Positions 13,114-14,750 of a stretch of 14,750 nt of DNA are shown here, in pieces (position 1 is the stretch's first letter; each line of letters opens with the position of its first letter). The notes under the pieces were generated by a model. It was not told the DNA's origin, ran no database searches, and worked only from the letters and a program-made list of their open reading frames with translations. The stretch lies in NCBI GenBank assembly GCA_900317015.1, contig ONFH01000102.1, positions 1 to 14,750 on the forward strand, given 5' to 3'. The stretch comes from an uncultured Erysipelotrichaceae bacterium (GTDB lineage: Bacteria; Bacillota_I; Bacilli_A; Erysipelotrichales; Coprobacillaceae). The position numbers were made by a program, and so were the translations under genes.

Positions 13114-13809
13114 ATGTTAGGTATTATTGGTGCAATGGAAGAAGAAGTCAAAGAACTTCTTGATCTGATGCAGGTCGAAAGCACAAAAGAAGATGCAAAT
13201 TATAAATTTTATAAAGGTATGTTAGGAAACAAGGAAACGGTTGTCGTACAGGGTGGCATTGGGAAAGTCAATGCGACGATTTCAGCCACTTTACTTGTTC
13301 GTGATTTTGATATTGATCATGTCATCAATATCGGCACAGCAGGCGGTTTAAAACCAAACACTGAAGAAGTTGGCGATATCGTCATTTCCGAAAAAGTTGT
13401 TCATCATGACTTTGACTTGACTGGCTTTGGTCGTGCCTATGGCGAAGTGCCAGGCTTTGGTGTCGGCTTCACAGCTGATGAAAAGCTTGTCAAATTAGCC
13501 AAAGAAGTTTTAGATCAGGATCACGTCCGTGCCCATGTCGGCTTGATCGCTTCAGGTGATCAGTCCATTTCTAAGAAGGAACAGGTCGAACCCATGTTAG
13601 CACACTTCCCAGATGCTTTATGTGCTGAAATGGAAGCAGCAAGTATCGCTCAGGTCTGCACGGTCTTCAAGGTGCCATTCATCGTGACACGTGGCTTAAG
13701 TGATATTTATAATAAAGGGTCTAACGAAGTACAGTTTGATGAATATTTAAAGAAAGCAGCAGCGGTCTCTGCCAAAATGTGCTATCAGTTAGCTCAGAAG
13801 CTTGCTTAA
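13114..13809 (+). CDS. mtnN: 5'-methylthioadenosine / S-adenosylhomocysteine nucleosidase
   Basis: MtnN (Pfs) cleaves the adenine from methylthioadenosine, S-adenosylhomocysteine and 5'-deoxyadenosine, removing inhibitors of SAM enzymes and feeding the methyl cycle. The 231-residue protein shows GIIGAMEEEV with the likely acid/base E11, GGIGKVNA, NIGTAGGL, SGDQSI, the ribose-binding M173-E174 in AEMEAAS, and the catalytic D197 in RGLSD. All key residues are present and length is typical. AAGGAGG (13102-13108) within the end of the methyltransferase gene serves the ATG at 13114, which follows that stop codon directly. Co-transcription with a methyltransferase fits its function. Confidence 0.96.
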   Translation: MLGIIGAMEEEVKELLDLMQVESTKEDANYKFYKGMLGNKETVVVQGGIGKVNATISATLLVRDFDIDHVINIGTAGGLKPNTEEVGDIVISEKVVHHDFDLTGFGRAYGEVPGFGVGFTADEKLVKLAKEVLDQDHVRAHVGLIASGDQSISKKEQVEPMLAHFPDALCAEMEAASIAQVCTVFKVPFIVTRGLSDIYNKGSNEVQFDEYLKKAAAVSAKMCYQLAQKLA

Positions 13810-13811
13810 AA

Positions 13812-14750
13812 ATGAAGAAAAGGATCGAATTATTAGCACCAGCCGGTGATTTTGACAGCTTAAAAGCTGCCATCGCCAGCGGTGCTAATGCCGTTTATTT
13901 AGGAGGAAATGCGTTTAGTGCCCGCGCTTTTGCGAAAAACTTTGACCGTCAAGAGCTAAAGGAAGCCGTGGCTTATGCGCATCTTCGTCATGTGAAGATC
14001 CATGTCACATGTAACATCCTCTATAAGGAAGAAGAATTAGCAGATGTATTAGATTATATTGGTTATCTGTATGAGATCCAGGTCGATGCCGTGCTGATCC
14101 AGGATATTGGCTTAATGAAATTGGTGCATCAGATGTATCCTGATTTTGAGATCCATGTCTCCACGCAGATGACAGTCACATCTTTAGAAGCTGTCAAATA
14201 CTTTGAAGACTTAGGCGTGACCCGTGTCGTTTTAGCCCGTGAATGTTCCCTTGAGGAGATCAAGAAGATCGTCAAGAATACGAAATGTGAAGTCGAAGTC
14301 TTTGCCCATGGCGCCCTCTGTGTCGCTTATAGTGGACAGTGTTTAATGTCTTCGATGATCGGCAAGCGTTCTGGTAACCGTGGCGCCTGTGCCCAGCCAT
14401 GTCGTTTGCCTTACAATTTGGAAGAAGATGGTAAAATTTTAAATGAAGAACCATCTTACTTAATGTCGACAAGAGATCTCTGCTCCATCGACCATGTCGG
14501 AGACCTCATTGAAGCGGGTGTCACGTCTTTGAAGATCGAAGGACGTATGAAGAAACCGGAATATGTCGCTTCCATCGTTCATGCGTATAAGAAGGCCATC
14601 GATCATTACTATGATCAGAATCAGCCGGACTATAATGAAAATGACATCAATGAGATGAAACATATGTTCAATCGTCATTATACCCATGGTTATGCTTTCT
14701 TTGACGGCAAGGTCGTCGATGATGACTTCCCAGGCAACCGAGGCCAGCTC
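13812..14750 (+). CDS. U32-family protein (RlhA/TrhP-like RNA hydroxylation factor), 3' end outside the window
   Basis: The first 313 codons of a U32 family protein, cut off by the window edge. It opens with MKKRIELLAPAGDFDSLKAA, the usual start. The U32 signature lies at 164-197: HGALCVAYSGQC (166-177), then RSGNRGACAQPCR. The four cysteines C170, C177, C193 and C197 are likely Fe-S ligands, an inference from work on family members. Although named peptidases, characterised U32 proteins act in RNA hydroxylation (RlhA on 23S rRNA, TrhP on tRNA wobble uridine). The CAQPCRLPYNL and TSLKIEGRMKKPEYVA segments look closer to RlhA-like members, but the missing C-terminus prevents a firm choice. It starts 2 bases after mtnN with no clear Shine-Dalgarno sequence, so it probably depends on coupled translation. 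Confidence 0.85.
   Translation, partial: MKKRIELLAPAGDFDSLKAAIASGANAVYLGGNAFSARAFAKNFDRQELKEAVAYAHLRHVKIHVTCNILYKEEELADVLDYIGYLYEIQVDAVLIQDIGLMKLVHQMYPDFEIHVSTQMTVTSLEAVKYFEDLGVTRVVLARECSLEEIKKIVKNTKCEVEVFAHGALCVAYSGQCLMSSMIGKRSGNRGACAQPCRLPYNLEEDGKILNEEPSYLMSTRDLCSIDHVGDLIEAGVTSLKIEGRMKKPEYVASIVHAYKKAIDHYYDQNQPDYNENDINEMKHMFNRHYTHGYAFFDGKVVDDDFPGNRGQL

Noticed and set aside
13812..14750. Collagenase-type protease function for the U32 protein
   Set aside because: The family name is historical; characterised relatives act on RNA, and no protease catalytic set is visible.

Overview
The window looks like a chromosomal segment of a low-to-moderate GC Firmicute, most likely of the Erysipelotrichia (Coprobacillaceae / Erysipelotrichaceae type). 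This rests on recognisable protein families: topoisomerase IV of the Gram-positive type, a PlsY acyltransferase, the yqeH-yhbY-nadD-yqeK-rsfS-yqeM ribosome/NAD cluster known from Bacillus, and a NadD-YqeK fusion of the kind found in Mollicutes and their relatives. The genus cannot be fixed from the sequence alone. There are no tRNA or rRNA genes, insertion sequences, phage genes or CRISPR arrays.

Layout. (1) 130-3099 (+): one large signalling protein that pairs an intact EAL phosphodiesterase domain with an intact C-terminal GGDEF cyclase domain, a degenerate GGDEF domain and PAS-like sensor domains. It ends in a strong hairpin terminator. (2) 3167-3775 (-): plsY, convergent with the first gene, with its own sigma-A type promoter and a terminator that overlaps its last codons. 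(3) 3776-4018: a divergent intergenic region with a perfect 8-2-8 palindrome over the plsY -35 box, a 19-codon leader ORF with a good ribosome binding site, and a 9-bp inverted repeat. (4) 4019-4477 (+): a small FMN-binding split-barrel (pyridoxamine phosphate oxidase-like) protein, followed by a terminator. (5) 4478-4895: a 418-base non-coding stretch with two likely promoters and a strongly structured leader in front of parE. (6) 4896-9495 (+): parE and parC, overlapping by 14 bases, then a short terminator. (7) 9575 to the window end (+): a tight operon yqeH, yhbY, nadD-yqeK fusion, rsfS, yqeM-like methyltransferase, mtnN and a U32-family protein cut by the window edge. Gaps run from a 4-base overlap to 8 bases.

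How the genes fit together. parE/parC encode the two subunits of topoisomerase IV, which decatenates daughter chromosomes. The last operon joins ribosome assembly and silencing (YqeH, YhbY, RsfS), NAD synthesis and dinucleoside tetraphosphate turnover (NadD-YqeK), and methyl-cycle cleanup (a methyltransferase next to the S-adenosylhomocysteine nucleosidase MtnN). The U32 protein probably modifies RNA. The genes themselves are mostly ordinary core genes. The less explained parts are the domain make-up of the c-di-GMP protein and the regulatory architecture of the intergenic regions at 3776-4018 and 4540-4897. I found no clear new multi-gene system.
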